Below, in pieces: positions 9,077-17,316 of a stretch of 64,000 nt of DNA; the stretch's first letter is position 1; each line of letters starts with the position of its first letter. Source of the stretch: Granulicella paludicola (lineage in GTDB: Bacteria; Acidobacteriota; Terriglobia; Terriglobales; Acidobacteriaceae). The stretch is from assembly GCF_025685545.1 (NCBI RefSeq), contig NZ_JAGSYC010000023.1, forward strand, positions 62,001-126,000. Reading direction: 5' to 3'. The position numbers and the translations under genes were made by a program. A model generated the notes under the pieces. The model saw only the letters and a list, made by a program, of their open reading frames with translations. It was not told the DNA's origin and ran no database searches.

Positions 9077-9101
9077 AAGGCCCCGCGAGAGCGGGCCTTT
9101 T
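9077..9101 (+). terminator. Terminator after the two-gene membrane cassette, near-copy of the one at 8290
   Basis: AAGGCCCCGC-GAGA-GCGGG-CCTTTT. It has the same stem and loop as the terminator at 8290-8317, apart from one missing G and a shorter T-run. Confidence 0.85.
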
Positions 9102-9146
9102 GTATTTGAACGAAGTTGCGCAGAGCTAACCAAACAGTCGGTTTTG

Positions 9147-9818
9147 TTAGCTAACCTTTGGTTTCGATCGAGGAAGCGGCGCTATCAGCGGTTGATCAAA
9201 AAGATACTTCATAAGGCCAGGCAAGTCCGCAAAACCATAGAGTTCTGCTTTTTTTGCATCTGGGAATCGAGCCCATTGATGGATCTTGAAAATCTGATGT
9301 TGGGTCAGCAACATGCTGCGCTCAGACGCTTCCGCACCGGCAGCGATGACAGCTTGTATGAAGGTCGCTCCGAAGAGCACTTTCCAGCAATAACGGGCCT
9401 GCCATCTTCCTTGATCGGTGTGGAAGTGGCCCCAGACTGAACTAATTTTATGGGTTTTCGCATCGCTCTTTCGGAAGCCAGGGAGCATCACGGGGGTCAC
9501 TTCTATCATGGCTCCCCACTCATCACAGGAGTATCCTTCGACGCGAAGCAAAGTGACCTGCCTCAGCTCGATCAAGACACCGAAGGTGCCTACACGGGCG
9601 TCGGCCACGGTCATGAATCTCAGGTGAGCTGTCTTATCGAAACCCTTGAGTTTTTTTTGTAAGGCTACTGGCGAATTTGCCCGACGCGCTGGTGGGGCAT
9701 CCTTGCTCTGCAAATTTATTTGTAGAGTGGATGGGCCGCTCTCGATCTCCACGAATCTTCGAATCAACCACACGAGGAATAATGCGATGGAGAGGGTCGG
9801 GAAGGAAAGATGGGCCAT
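9147..9818 (-). CDS. Hypothetical membrane-anchored protein
   Basis: 223 residues. An N-terminal signal anchor is visible at residues 5-22 (SFPTLSIALFLVWLIRRFVE). A soluble domain follows, with no motif I recognise and a basic C-terminus. The reading frame is long, has a coherent amphipathic composition, and is more plausible than any overlapping frame on the other strand. It is convergent with the terminator of the 8.4-9.0 kb cassette. Function unknown. Confidence 0.55.
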   Translation of the reverse strand: MAHLSFPTLSIALFLVWLIRRFVEIESGPSTLQINLQSKDAPPARRANSPVALQKKLKGFDKTAHLRFMTVADARVGTFGVLIELRQVTLLRVEGYSCDEWGAMIEVTPVMLPGFRKSDAKTHKISSVWGHFHTDQGRWQARYCWKVLFGATFIQAVIAAGAEASERSMLLTQHQIFKIHQWARFPDAKKAELYGFADLPGLMKYLFDQPLIAPLPRSKPKVS

Positions 9819-10132
9819 ATCAGCGATACCAAAACTCCGGTGTCAAATGGTCAGTCGTCAAGCCTGTTTAGCTTTCAATCGCGGAACGTATTTCTTCCTC
9901 CCTGCATTCGCCCGTGTGACTCTTCGCCGCTTAGCTGCTGCGATGGCAAACACCATAAAGACGGAAATGAACGTAAGCTCGACGAGAATCGCGGTTATGG
10001 CTCAGCTCCGAGTCGATGCTACTCCAGTTTGAAAGGTAGACCAACGAGTTTGGATCAGGAGTTTTCGGAGAGGGTCTTATCGAACTTGCCGATAATCCGA
10101 CTTTTCGGGACTCGAACCGTCTACTGAATATT
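9819..10132. other. Intergenic, nothing clear
   Basis: A 314-base gap between divergent genes that should hold both promoters. I found no convincing -35/-10 pair, hairpin or small gene. A short hydrophobic reading frame on the minus strand near 9870-10010 lacks a proper start codon. Confidence 0.4.
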
Positions 10133-11083
10133 ATGAAAATTCTGGCTTTTTGTTTGGCGATGGCTGGCGTGTTTCCAACCTCCGCAACGAGCATGGCAGC
10201 GCCATCTGCGCGGGACCAAAACAACGCGTCTCCCTCCCCCGGTCTATCTTTTGAGGTGGCAACCATCAAGCCTGTTGATCCCTCATATCATTTCGATGGC
10301 ACACGTTTCTGGGCTCACGTAAATCCGGGAGGCGCTGCTTATTGGTACATGTCACCCATCACCCTTGTTGCGTACGTCTACGATGTAGATTCATTCCAGG
10401 TCGTCGGCCCGGAATGGGCGAAGACCGAGCACTTCGACATTGAAGGCAGATTCCCGGAGGGAGCTGATCAGAAGGACGACCGCAAGATGCTGCTGGCCCT
10501 CCTGAAAGACCGCATGAAACTGGCTTTCCATATTGAGAAAAGAGAGTTGGAAGGCTACGCTTTGGTTGTTGGGAAGCACGGCGAAAAGTTGAGGCCGTCG
10601 CCTCCTGATCCGGTGAGTCCTAACGCCGAGTCTCCTCTCAAGTCAGGGGACAACAATGCTGGCGAGGTATCCGCGAAACCGAAGGCAACCAGAAACCCGG
10701 ATGGTTCCAGCACCATCGACATGGGTAAAAGAGGAACCCAAACGGTGAAGTTCGACCAGGAAAAGTGGGTCGCCCATTGGGAACGCAGCAAAATGACGAT
10801 GGCAGAACTGGCTCAGATTCTGACCCCCTGCCTGGGCAGTGGTGAACAGAAGGTCGCAGATGAGACCGGATTGACGGGGATGTATCAGGTCGCGTGGGAC
10901 TGCCCCTTGGCAGTGAGACGGCAATCGTCCGCAGGCACAGATGCTAGCGCAGCGCCCTCCGATCCGCAGGACGCCTCCACGCTCTTTCGGTCGCTTGAGG
11001 CGATGGGGTTAAAGCTGGAAAAGCGCAAGACGCTACAGGACGTCTATGTCATCGATCACGTTGAAAAGCCATCAGCGAACTAA
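10133..11083 (+). CDS. TIGR03435 family protein (acidobacterial paralogous family)
   Basis: 316 residues. A signal peptide covers about residues 1-22. The family hallmarks are present: SFEVATIKPVDPS near residue 38, a central KDRMKLAFHIEKRELEGYAL region, MTMAELAQILTPCLG, the ADETGLTGMYQVAWDCP strand and the ending VYVIDHVEKPSAN. The family is strongly expanded in soil Acidobacteriota and has no proven function; it is presumed exported. The gene stands alone between a hypothetical gene and aroK, followed by an intrinsic terminator. The strong match makes it a useful taxonomic pointer. Confidence 0.93.
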   Translation: MKILAFCLAMAGVFPTSATSMAAPSARDQNNASPSPGLSFEVATIKPVDPSYHFDGTRFWAHVNPGGAAYWYMSPITLVAYVYDVDSFQVVGPEWAKTEHFDIEGRFPEGADQKDDRKMLLALLKDRMKLAFHIEKRELEGYALVVGKHGEKLRPSPPDPVSPNAESPLKSGDNNAGEVSAKPKATRNPDGSSTIDMGKRGTQTVKFDQEKWVAHWERSKMTMAELAQILTPCLGSGEQKVADETGLTGMYQVAWDCPLAVRRQSSAGTDASAAPSDPQDASTLFRSLEAMGLKLEKRKTLQDVYVIDHVEKPSAN

Positions 11084-11263
11084 CAAGGTAAATAGTGTTG
11101 CAATTCCCATTGGCGAGGCGTACATTCGCTAGCGATGACGATGTTTTCGAGCTACGCGCGATTTACCTATGGCTACTGGTGGCAACCAGCGGCTTCGCGT
11201 AGCAGTGCCCGTCTCCGAACGACGTAGAGGTACCCCGAGACAAAGTAAGCACACACTACACCG

Positions 11264-11293
11264 AGCCGCCACCCCCAAGGGTTGCGGCTTTTT
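11264..11293 (+). terminator. Intrinsic terminator between TIGR03435 gene and aroK
   Basis: Stem AGCCGC / GCGGCT with an inner CCC/GGG pairing, then TTTTT. It lies 40 bases before the aroK start, so it ends upstream transcription; if aroK is transcribed through it, it could act as an attenuator. Confidence 0.75.
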
Positions 11294-11332
11294 CAGTTTT
11301 GTCAGCAAAACCGGCAGCACGGAGAGACGACG

Positions 11333-11926
11333 ATGAGTGCAAGGGCAACACTGGAAGCTGTGGACGAGATGGAGATAACGAAAACGGGCGGACGGGCGAG
11401 CGGGCAGGTGAGCCTGCCGGCGACGGTGGATCGGGTGGTGCTGACCGGGTTCATGGGGTCGGGCAAGACGACCACCGGCAAGCTGCTGGCGGAGTTGCTG
11501 GGGTGGGAGTTCCGCGACCTGGACCGCGAGATCGAACGGCGGGACGGGCGGACGGTGCCGCAGATCTTTGCCGAGAGCGGTGAGGAGGCCTTCCGTCGGC
11601 TGGAGGCGGGGGCGCTGGCTTCGCTGTGCGGCAGGCGGCGGGTGGTGATCGCGCTGGGTGGAGGCGCGATCGAGGAGCTGCGCAGCCGGCTGCTGCTGGA
11701 ACAGACGCCTCGGACGGCGGTGGTGTACCTGCAGGCTCCGCTGGAGACGCTGCTGGAGCGGTGCGCGAAGGATGAGGGGACGGCGAGGCCTCTGCTGGGC
11801 GAGGCGGAGGCACGGTTCAAACGGCGGCATCCGCTGTATGAGCGGGTGGCGCGGCATAAGGTAACGACGACGGAGCTGGCGGCGGAGGCGGTGGCGGAGG
11901 CGGTCGTGGCGGCGCTGCGGGGTTGA
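11333..11926 (+). CDS. aroK: Shikimate kinase
   Basis: 197 residues from the ATG at 11333, which has GGAGAG eight bases upstream. It phosphorylates shikimate at the 3-hydroxyl with ATP in the chorismate pathway. The Walker A loop GFMGSGKTTTGK is at residues 39-50. The shikimate-binding block FRDLDREIERRDGRTVPQIF follows, then ESGEEAFRRLE and the GGGA motif (ALGGGAIEE). The lid Arg lies in ARPLLGE and the base-binding tail is RRHPLYERVARHKV. An N-terminal extension of about 30 residues before the P-loop strand is unusual but common in this phylum. The gene is very GC-rich. Confidence 0.95.
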   Translation: MSARATLEAVDEMEITKTGGRASGQVSLPATVDRVVLTGFMGSGKTTTGKLLAELLGWEFRDLDREIERRDGRTVPQIFAESGEEAFRRLEAGALASLCGRRRVVIALGGGAIEELRSRLLLEQTPRTAVVYLQAPLETLLERCAKDEGTARPLLGEAEARFKRRHPLYERVARHKVTTTELAAEAVAEAVVAALRG

Positions 11927-11936
11927 GATGGTTCAG

Positions 11937-11980
11937 CCCACCTTAGCGACGATAAGGCCGCCGCGAAGATGGGGCACCCA
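11937..11980. repeat. Dispersed intergenic repeat, copy A
   Basis: It reads CCCACCTTAGC-GACGATAAG...GCGAAGATGGGGCACCCA and matches the element at 15063-15107 almost base for base. Its ends (CCTTAGC / GCGAAGATGG) can pair imperfectly, so it looks like a REP-type hairpin unit. A shorter relative, TTGGGGCACCCGGCG, lies at 12049-12063. Confidence 0.65.
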
Positions 11981-12119
11981 AAGGTGTGGGAGTTCATGGG
12001 GCGGAATAAGTTTGTGGAGCCTTCGTGTGACATAAACCAGTCGGCGAGTTGGGGCACCCGGCGTTAGGGTTTCGTGCATCTGAAAGCAAATAAAAGCTCA
12101 GCAGCAAGAATGGGGACCG

Positions 12120-13187
12120 ATGAACGCGACGAACGAGAACGAGTGGCAGGACAAGATCAGGCAGGGACGGAGTTTGATCCTGTTCGCGTTTGCGGTGGCG
12201 CTGGGGTTGGCGCTGGCCTGGCGGCTGCGGCCGGTGCTGGAGCTGGTGTATGTGAGCGCTCTATTTGCCGTGGTGCTGATGCCCATGGTGCAGCACATTA
12301 TGAGCTGGAGGATTCGCGGGTGGAGCCCGTCGCGGGCTGTGGCGATTGTGGTGCTGGTGGCAGGGGTGTTCCTGGGGCTGACGCTGTTCCTGGTGATTGC
12401 GCTGCCGCCGGTGCTGAAGGATATCCAGCATTTTGCACAGGATCTTCCACAGCGGGTGCCGGAACTGATCGGCAAGTTGAAGCAGAAGGTGCCGGTGACG
12501 AACAAGATTGGCGTGGACTCGATTGCGATGAAGGCCGAGGGGATGGCGGCAAGCTTCGCGCAGTATGTGGTGAGCGCGGCTCCGGAGCTGCTGGGCAAGG
12601 TGTTCGACTTGGTGACAGCGTTTATCCTGTGCCTTTACTTCATGATGGAAGGCGAGTTTGCGTACTACTTCTTCTTGTCGCTGTTCCGTGACGAGACGCG
12701 GGACCGGCTGTCGAAGACGCTGCTGAAGGCTGAGCTGCGGATGAGCAAGTGGCTGATCGGGCAAGGGTTGTTGATGCTGACGCTGGGTGTGACCAGCACG
12801 ATCGTGTTTGGAGCACTGCATCTGCGGTACTTCGTGTTGCTGGGTGTATTGATGGGACTTTTCAACATCATCCCGATTGCGGGTGGAGTGATTACGATTG
12901 CGCTGGCGGCGGGGGTGGCGGCGCTGGATTCGTGGAGCAAGATGGCGGGGGTGCTGATCTTCTACCTGATCTACACGCAGGTGGAGACGGGATTTCTGAC
13001 GCCTCGGATCATGCGCAGCAGCGTGAATCTGATGGGGCTGACGGTGCTGATCGCGCTGCTGGCGGGTTCAGAACTGGCGGGAATTGTTGGTGCGCTGGTG
13101 GCGGTGCCGACGGCGGCTCTGGTCGCGGTGCTGGCGCAGGAGTACCTTGTGCAGAGTGAAGAGCCGGAACCGATGAAAGAGGAGTAG
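12120..13187 (+). CDS. AI-2E family transporter (PerM/YdiK-like)
   Basis: 355 residues with about eight membrane segments. Two lie at residues 18-50, one near 68-92, a long soluble loop follows (LPQRVPELIGKLKQKV), and the rest lie between 150 and 340. Family signatures include SAAPELLGKVFDLVTAFIL and GLFNIIPIAGGVITIALAAG. The C-terminal part contains TQVETGFLTPRIMRSSVNL. Members export small molecules or exchange ions; the original AI-2 label (TqsA) holds for few of them. The ATG has GGGG five bases upstream. The gene stands alone and is followed by an 11-bp perfect hairpin. Confidence 0.9.
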   Translation: MNATNENEWQDKIRQGRSLILFAFAVALGLALAWRLRPVLELVYVSALFAVVLMPMVQHIMSWRIRGWSPSRAVAIVVLVAGVFLGLTLFLVIALPPVLKDIQHFAQDLPQRVPELIGKLKQKVPVTNKIGVDSIAMKAEGMAASFAQYVVSAAPELLGKVFDLVTAFILCLYFMMEGEFAYYFFLSLFRDETRDRLSKTLLKAELRMSKWLIGQGLLMLTLGVTSTIVFGALHLRYFVLLGVLMGLFNIIPIAGGVITIALAAGVAALDSWSKMAGVLIFYLIYTQVETGFLTPRIMRSSVNLMGLTVLIALLAGSELAGIVGALVAVPTAALVAVLAQEYLVQSEEPEPMKEE

Positions 13188-13204
13188 AGGCAGCTGAGAG
13201 GAAA

Positions 13205-13242
13205 ACGCGGTATTTGCCTGAGAATGGCGGGAAATACCGCGT
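13205..13242. terminator. Perfect hairpin between permease and sigma operon
   Basis: ACGCGGTATTT (13205-13215) pairs exactly with AAATACCGCGT (13232-13242) around a 16-base loop. There is no T-run, so it may be a weak terminator, an mRNA-stability hairpin or an operator for the sigma operon that starts 46 bases on. Confidence 0.5.
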
Positions 13243-13287
13243 GATCCGATGTAATCTTGAGATATTAAGCACACGTCTATTCAAGAT

Positions 13288-13869
13288 ATGCAGCTAGCTC
13301 TCGAAGCAACTATGCAGAGTGTTCAAGGCGCGGAACGGACCGGCTCAGAGCTGGACGATATCGACGCGCTGGTGCGGACGTATCGTCCGCGGCTGCTGCG
13401 GTTTGTGACGTTTTCGATCGGCGACCAGGACATGGCCGAATCGATCACGCAGGACTGCTTTCTGAAGGCTTACAACGGGCGGGCAAATTTTCGCGGCGAT
13501 TGCTCGGTCAATACGTGGCTGACGAGTATTGCGGTGAACCTGATCCGCGACCAGCAGCGGCTGCAGAAATTTCGTTTCTGGCGGCAGGCGCGGGCGACGG
13601 CGATTGACATTACAGACGCAGCGAGCTTTCTGCCAAGCGCGGAGTGCTCACCCGAGAACCGGATGCTGGTGCAGGAGAAGGCGCAGCAGGTGCAGACTTC
13701 GTTGCTGGCACTTTCCGAGAAGCAGCGGACGGTGTTCCTGATGCGTTTCATCGAGGAGATGGAGTTGTCCGAGATTGCTGCGGCGACGAACATGCCTCTG
13801 AACACGGTCAAGACGCATTTACATCGCGCGCTGAAGTCAGTCCGCGCGCAGGCGGGGAAAACGATATGA
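13288..13869 (+). CDS. ECF RNA polymerase sigma factor
   Basis: 193 residues. Region 2 includes LVRTYRPRLLRFVTFSIGDQ, ITQDCFLKAYNG and the NTWLTSIAVNLIRDQQR helix. Region 4 includes LSEKQRTVFLMRFIEEMELS and ATNMPLNTVKTHLHRALKSV. The stop overlaps the ATG of a membrane anti-sigma factor, the classic ECF/anti-sigma layout. A periplasmic Spy/CpxP-like protein follows, so the operon probably senses envelope stress. The next in-frame ATG at 13312 is an alternative start. Confidence 0.94.
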   Translation: MQLALEATMQSVQGAERTGSELDDIDALVRTYRPRLLRFVTFSIGDQDMAESITQDCFLKAYNGRANFRGDCSVNTWLTSIAVNLIRDQQRLQKFRFWRQARATAIDITDAASFLPSAECSPENRMLVQEKAQQVQTSLLALSEKQRTVFLMRFIEEMELSEIAAATNMPLNTVKTHLHRALKSVRAQAGKTI

Positions 13870-14402
13870 CAGGTGCGACGATGAACCACCTGACGGATGA
13901 ACAGATAGACGATGCCCTGCTGGGCGATCTGGCGGCGGAGGCTGCCGGGCACCTGGCATCGTGCGCCGTGTGCCAGCAGCAGTTGATCGCGGCCCGGATG
14001 CCGCTGGAGAGCTTCAAGGCGGTGACCCTGGCGTGGAGCGAGCGTCGGTCGGCGACGATGCCTGCCTCTCTGCAGGAGCGGATGCTGCATAACGCGAGCG
14101 GATCGCGTCGACGAGCCTGGGGGACAGCAGCGGTAGCTGTGCTGGCGCTGATGGTGGCGCTGCCTTTCGGTATGCATCATGCGAATGGAGTGCGTGAGCA
14201 AAGTTCGACGCAGGCGGCTGCGCCAATTGCGCAGTCGCTGCAGACTGAGGCAAGCGCCGAGCAGATCGACAGCGATAACCAGATGCTGCACGAGATTGAG
14301 ACGGAGTTGAGCTCCAACCGGACGAGTTCCGAGGCGATGGAGTTGCAGGAGATCGGCGACCAGGGTGACGGACATGGGTCGGCGCGCATGGTTCGAGACT
14401 AG
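13866..14402 (+). CDS. Membrane anti-sigma factor with ZAS-type HxxxCxxC motif
   Basis: 178 residues from the ATG at 13866 (ATGA overlap with the sigma gene). The N-terminal domain carries the zinc anti-sigma motif HLASCAVCQQQL (residues 34-45). One membrane helix lies around 83-100 (WGTAAVAVLALMVALPFG), followed by a periplasmic tail of about 75 residues. ZAS proteins hold their ECF partner at the membrane and release it on an envelope or redox signal. The periplasmic tail may do the sensing. Confidence 0.88.
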   Translation: MTGATMNHLTDEQIDDALLGDLAAEAAGHLASCAVCQQQLIAARMPLESFKAVTLAWSERRSATMPASLQERMLHNASGSRRRAWGTAAVAVLALMVALPFGMHHANGVREQSSTQAAAPIAQSLQTEASAEQIDSDNQMLHEIETELSSNRTSSEAMELQEIGDQGDGHGSARMVRD

Positions 14403-14473
14403 CTGGTTCGTTTACGACATAGAGATAAGACTGCTCCCGGGATAGAGGGCGGCGAAGTTTCAGGAAGGCACTT

Positions 14474-14995
14474 GTGAGGCAGTTCAGAACAACCCGGCTG
14501 ATGGTGCTGGCAGGCGCGCTTTCGTGCGCGGCTGCGGCTCATTCTCAGCATGGGGGTGGAATGGGCGGCATGGGTGGTGGTCGCATGGGCGGCGGCATAG
14601 GGAACATGAACCGCGGCCTACGGGGCAACAATGCCTCCAATCCATCGCCGGGAGCTCATCTGGGACTTTCGGGACGCTGGTGGGACGAGCGGAAGACGAT
14701 CAAGTCTCTGAACCTGAGGGACGATCAGAAGCAACGGATGGACGAGGTGTTTGCCAGCAATAAGGGCTCCCTGGTAACGCTGCTGGGCAATCTGAAGCAC
14801 GAAGAAAACGCACTTTCGTCGATGAGCAAGCAGGACCGGCAGGACGAGACGAAGGTGTTTGCGGCGATCAATCGCGTAGAGACGGCCCGAGGGGAGCTGG
14901 CGAAAGAAATTGCACACGTGCAATTGCAGATACGGCAGCAGCTTGATCCCGACCAGGTGATAAAGCTGGACGCAGCGATCGCAAGTCAGCAGTAG
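14474..14995 (+). CDS. Periplasmic Spy/CpxP-like protein
   Basis: 173 residues from the GTG at 14474, with AGGAAGG about ten bases upstream. A signal peptide (residues 1-25) is followed by a Gly/Met-rich stretch (GGGMGGMGGGRMGGGIGNM). A helical domain comes next, with LNLRDDQKQRMDEVF and IRQQLDPDQVIKLD, the LTxxQ-type repeats of Spy/CpxP/CnrX proteins. Such proteins are periplasmic chaperones or metal sensors. The Met-rich stretch could bind metal (inference). As third gene of the ECF operon it is a likely effector or co-sensor. Confidence 0.8.
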   Translation: MRQFRTTRLMVLAGALSCAAAAHSQHGGGMGGMGGGRMGGGIGNMNRGLRGNNASNPSPGAHLGLSGRWWDERKTIKSLNLRDDQKQRMDEVFASNKGSLVTLLGNLKHEENALSSMSKQDRQDETKVFAAINRVETARGELAKEIAHVQLQIRQQLDPDQVIKLDAAIASQQ

Positions 14996-15062
14996 GCTCG
15001 GTTGCTTTTAGTCAACTGATACGTGACGGTCGACAGGCATCTACCAGATAAGATCCCTCCTT

Positions 15063-15107
15063 CCACCTTCGCCGACGATGAGACTATCAGCGAAGATGGG
15101 GCACCCA
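15063..15107. repeat. Dispersed intergenic repeat, copy B
   Basis: CCACCTTCGCCGACGATGAG...CAGCGAAGATGGGGCACCCA, the partner of copy A at 11937. Here the arms CCTTCGC and GCGAAG match exactly and could form a hairpin. Confidence 0.65.
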
Positions 15108-15221
15108 GCGGTTAGACAGCTACCTGAATTGCAATAGGACACTTGTTTCACGATAGGATGGATGCGCTGAAGACCTTCGTTCCACGAGGTTCAGCGCATC
15201 TTTTCTTTGCAGGAGTTTCCC

Positions 15222-16478
15222 TTGTTCCTTTCGCGATTCGCTCAGCACAGACAGCTACACAAACAGCTACTTTCTGTTGTATCCACCGGTATTCTGCTGG
15301 CCGGGATGTTGCCGATGGCGCAGGCCCAGGGAGGAGATGATCACTGGGTTGGAACGTGGGCGACCTCGCCGATGGGATTTCCGAATAAGGGCGGCTCACT
15401 GGGAGACGATAAGGGGACGACGCTGCGGGAGATCGAACATATCTCGGTGGGTGGGTCGACGGTGCGGGTGACGCTGAGCAACGAGTTTGGCGTGGAGCCG
15501 TTGACGGTGAATGCTGCTTCGATCGCTGTGCGTCAGAGCGGGAGCACGGTGAGCGGAACGGTGCCGCTGCTGTTTGGCGGGCGACCTGCGGTGACGATCC
15601 CAGCGGGGGCGCTGGTGGTGAGCGATGCGGCCGCGCTAACGGTGAAGCCGCTGAGCGATGTGGCGGTGAGCCTGTTTCTGCCGATGCAGCCGCAGACGCT
15701 GGTCACTCGTCACGGATTCGCGGACCAGACGAACTACCGGGTAAGCGGCGATGCGACCTCGAGCGCGGAGCTGACCGAGGCAAAGACCTTTACCTCGTGG
15801 GAATATGTGAAGGGCATCGATGTGAAGGGGGATGCGAAGAGCGCGTCGGTGGTGCTGTTTGGCGACAGCATTACGGATGGCGCACTGAGCACGCTGGACA
15901 AAAACGCCCGGTGGCCGGATGTACTGGCGGCGCGGCTGGCAGCGGATAAGCGGACAGCGAAGGTGGGCGTGCTGAACGAGGGTATCGGCGGCAACCGCGT
16001 ACTGCATGATACGACGGGGCCGAGCGCGCTGGCACGGTTCGATCGCGACGTGATCGCGCAGACCGGGGTGAAGTACGTGGTGATTATGGAGAGCATCAAC
16101 GACATTGGCCATGCGGCTGATCCTGACCCGAAGAGGCGCTACGACATCATCACGGCGCAGGACCTGATCGTCGGGTTCGAGCAGCTGGCGCGGCGCGCGC
16201 ATACGCACGGCATCAAGGTCTATGGAGCCACGCTGACACCGTATGTCGGAGCGAAGTATCAGTCCGATGAGGGCGAGGCGATGCGGCAGGCGGTGAACCA
16301 GTGGATCCGGACGTCGAAGGATCTCGATGGCGTGATCGACTTCGACAAGGTGACGACGGATCCTGCGCATCCGGGGGTGTATCTGCCGGCGTATGACAGC
16401 GGCGACCATTTGCACCCGAAGGACGCGGGTTATAAGGCGATGGGCGAATCTGTCGACCTAAAGTTGTTCACGAAGTAG
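15222..16478 (+). CDS. Secreted SGNH/GDSL hydrolase
   Basis: About 418 residues. I chose the TTG at 15222 because AGGAG ends seven bases before it. A signal peptide ends near residue 36 (GMLPMAQAQ). After a beta-rich N-terminal domain with WVGTWATSPMGFP come the four SGNH blocks: VLFGDSITDGA (nucleophile Ser), GIGGNRVL (Gly), ESINDIGH (Asn) and DHLHPKDAGY (Asp/His). Enzymes of this architecture are exported esterases acting on acetylated or acylated polysaccharides; the substrate here is unknown. The gene stands alone with its own terminator. Confidence 0.92.
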   Translation: MFLSRFAQHRQLHKQLLSVVSTGILLAGMLPMAQAQGGDDHWVGTWATSPMGFPNKGGSLGDDKGTTLREIEHISVGGSTVRVTLSNEFGVEPLTVNAASIAVRQSGSTVSGTVPLLFGGRPAVTIPAGALVVSDAAALTVKPLSDVAVSLFLPMQPQTLVTRHGFADQTNYRVSGDATSSAELTEAKTFTSWEYVKGIDVKGDAKSASVVLFGDSITDGALSTLDKNARWPDVLAARLAADKRTAKVGVLNEGIGGNRVLHDTTGPSALARFDRDVIAQTGVKYVVIMESINDIGHAADPDPKRRYDIITAQDLIVGFEQLARRAHTHGIKVYGATLTPYVGAKYQSDEGEAMRQAVNQWIRTSKDLDGVIDFDKVTTDPAHPGVYLPAYDSGDHLHPKDAGYKAMGESVDLKLFTK

Positions 16479-16555
16479 CCGATAGAAGGTTCAACGGCGA
16501 ATGCGGCCTCCTCTCCGAAGGCGGCAGACGCTCCTCGACAAACCTGGGAACTCTC

Positions 16556-16590
16556 ATGGGCGATCGCTGGCAGGCGGTCGCCCATCTTTT
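16556..16590 (+). terminator. Terminator after SGNH hydrolase gene
   Basis: ATGGGCGA (16556-16563) pairs with TCGCCCAT (16578-16585), followed by CTTTTG. Confidence 0.75.
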
Positions 16591-16667
16591 GTCGGTGATG
16601 GCTGAATGGAAATGCAGATTCCTCCGCTGCGCTGCGGAAGGACAAGTTTGAAAGGTATGCGAATGCA

Positions 16668-16701
16668 AACAGGCCCTGCGCTGAGAAGCGCAGGGCCTGT
16701 T
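16668..16701. terminator. Strong hairpin downstream of ndk
   Basis: A perfect 15-bp inverted repeat, AACAGGCCCTGCGCT / AGCGCAGGGCCTGTT, with loop GAGA. It lies 17 bases past the ndk stop on the minus strand and may stop transcripts from both sides. Confidence 0.85.
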
Positions 16702-16718
16702 GTTTGTTGCGGCGAAGT

Positions 16719-17135
16719 TTAGGCGAGCTCGAGGCCGGCGAAGAAGTAGCCGATCTCGAAGGCTGCGGTCTCTTCGGCGTCAGAGCCGTGGACGGCGTTC
16801 TCGCCGATGGAGGAGGCGTACTTCTTGCGGAGGGTGCCTTCGTCCGCCTTAGCCGGATCGGTCGCGCCCATGAGGGTGCGGAGGTCGGCGATGGCGTTGT
16901 CCTTCTCTAGAACCATGGGGAAGATGGGGCCGGAGGCCATGAACTCGGTGAGTTCGCCGAAGAAGGGGCGAGCGGCGTGGACATGGTAGAAGCCCTCGGC
17001 CTGGGCCTTGGAGAGCGAGATTTTCTTGATGGAGACGATCTTGAAGCCCGCCTTTTCGATGTCGGCGAGGATGGCGGCGGCGTAGCCCTTCTTGACTGCG
17101 TCCGGCTTGATGATGCTGAAGGTGCGTTGTGACAC
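16719..17135 (-). CDS. ndk: Nucleoside-diphosphate kinase
   Basis: 138 residues. The start is GTG at 17135 with AGGAG six bases upstream. It transfers the gamma phosphate between nucleoside di- and triphosphates through a phospho-His. The catalytic His is residue 116 in NAVHGSDA. Other family blocks are [10 protein letters not shown] at the N-terminus, [12 protein letters not shown] and [10 protein letters not shown]. Full length for the family (about 140). It is monocistronic with a strong hairpin behind it. Confidence 0.97.
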   Translation of the reverse strand: MSQRTFSIIKPDAVKKGYAAAILADIEKAGFKIVSIKKISLSKAQAEGFYHVHAARPFFGELTEFMASGPIFPMVLEKDNAIADLRTLMGATDPAKADEGTLRKKYASSIGENAVHGSDAEETAAFEIGYFFAGLELA

Positions 17136-17260
17136 GAGATTCTCCTGAGGCTGTCGGTGATATACGGGCGACTTACAGAGGGGATCGCCTGCGTTTGGAC
17201 AGCTCTACCAGTGTAACTGGACTGGAGCGCCGCTGCGGAATCGCGGGGGGAGCTTAAATG

Positions 17261-17289
17261 CCACAGCCTGCCTGAGGGGCAGGCTGTGG
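17261..17289 (-). terminator. Hairpin downstream of sucD
   Basis: Perfect 12-bp stem CCACAGCCTGCC / GGCAGGCTGTGG with a 5-base loop, 28 bases beyond the sucD stop. The following T-content on the minus strand is modest. Confidence 0.75.
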
Positions 17290-17316
17290 TGCGTAGAAAC
17301 GCTTGTCTGCAAACGG

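Noticed and set aside
9870-10010. A hydrophobic, then basic, minus-strand frame ending near 9870.
   Set aside because: No ATG, GTG or TTG in a suitable position upstream of the hydrophobic part; possibly a remnant but not supportable.
11937-15107. The two repeat copies as a CRISPR or an IS remnant.
   Set aside because: Spacing is about 3 kb with genes between, there are no spacer-like units, and no transposase is present.
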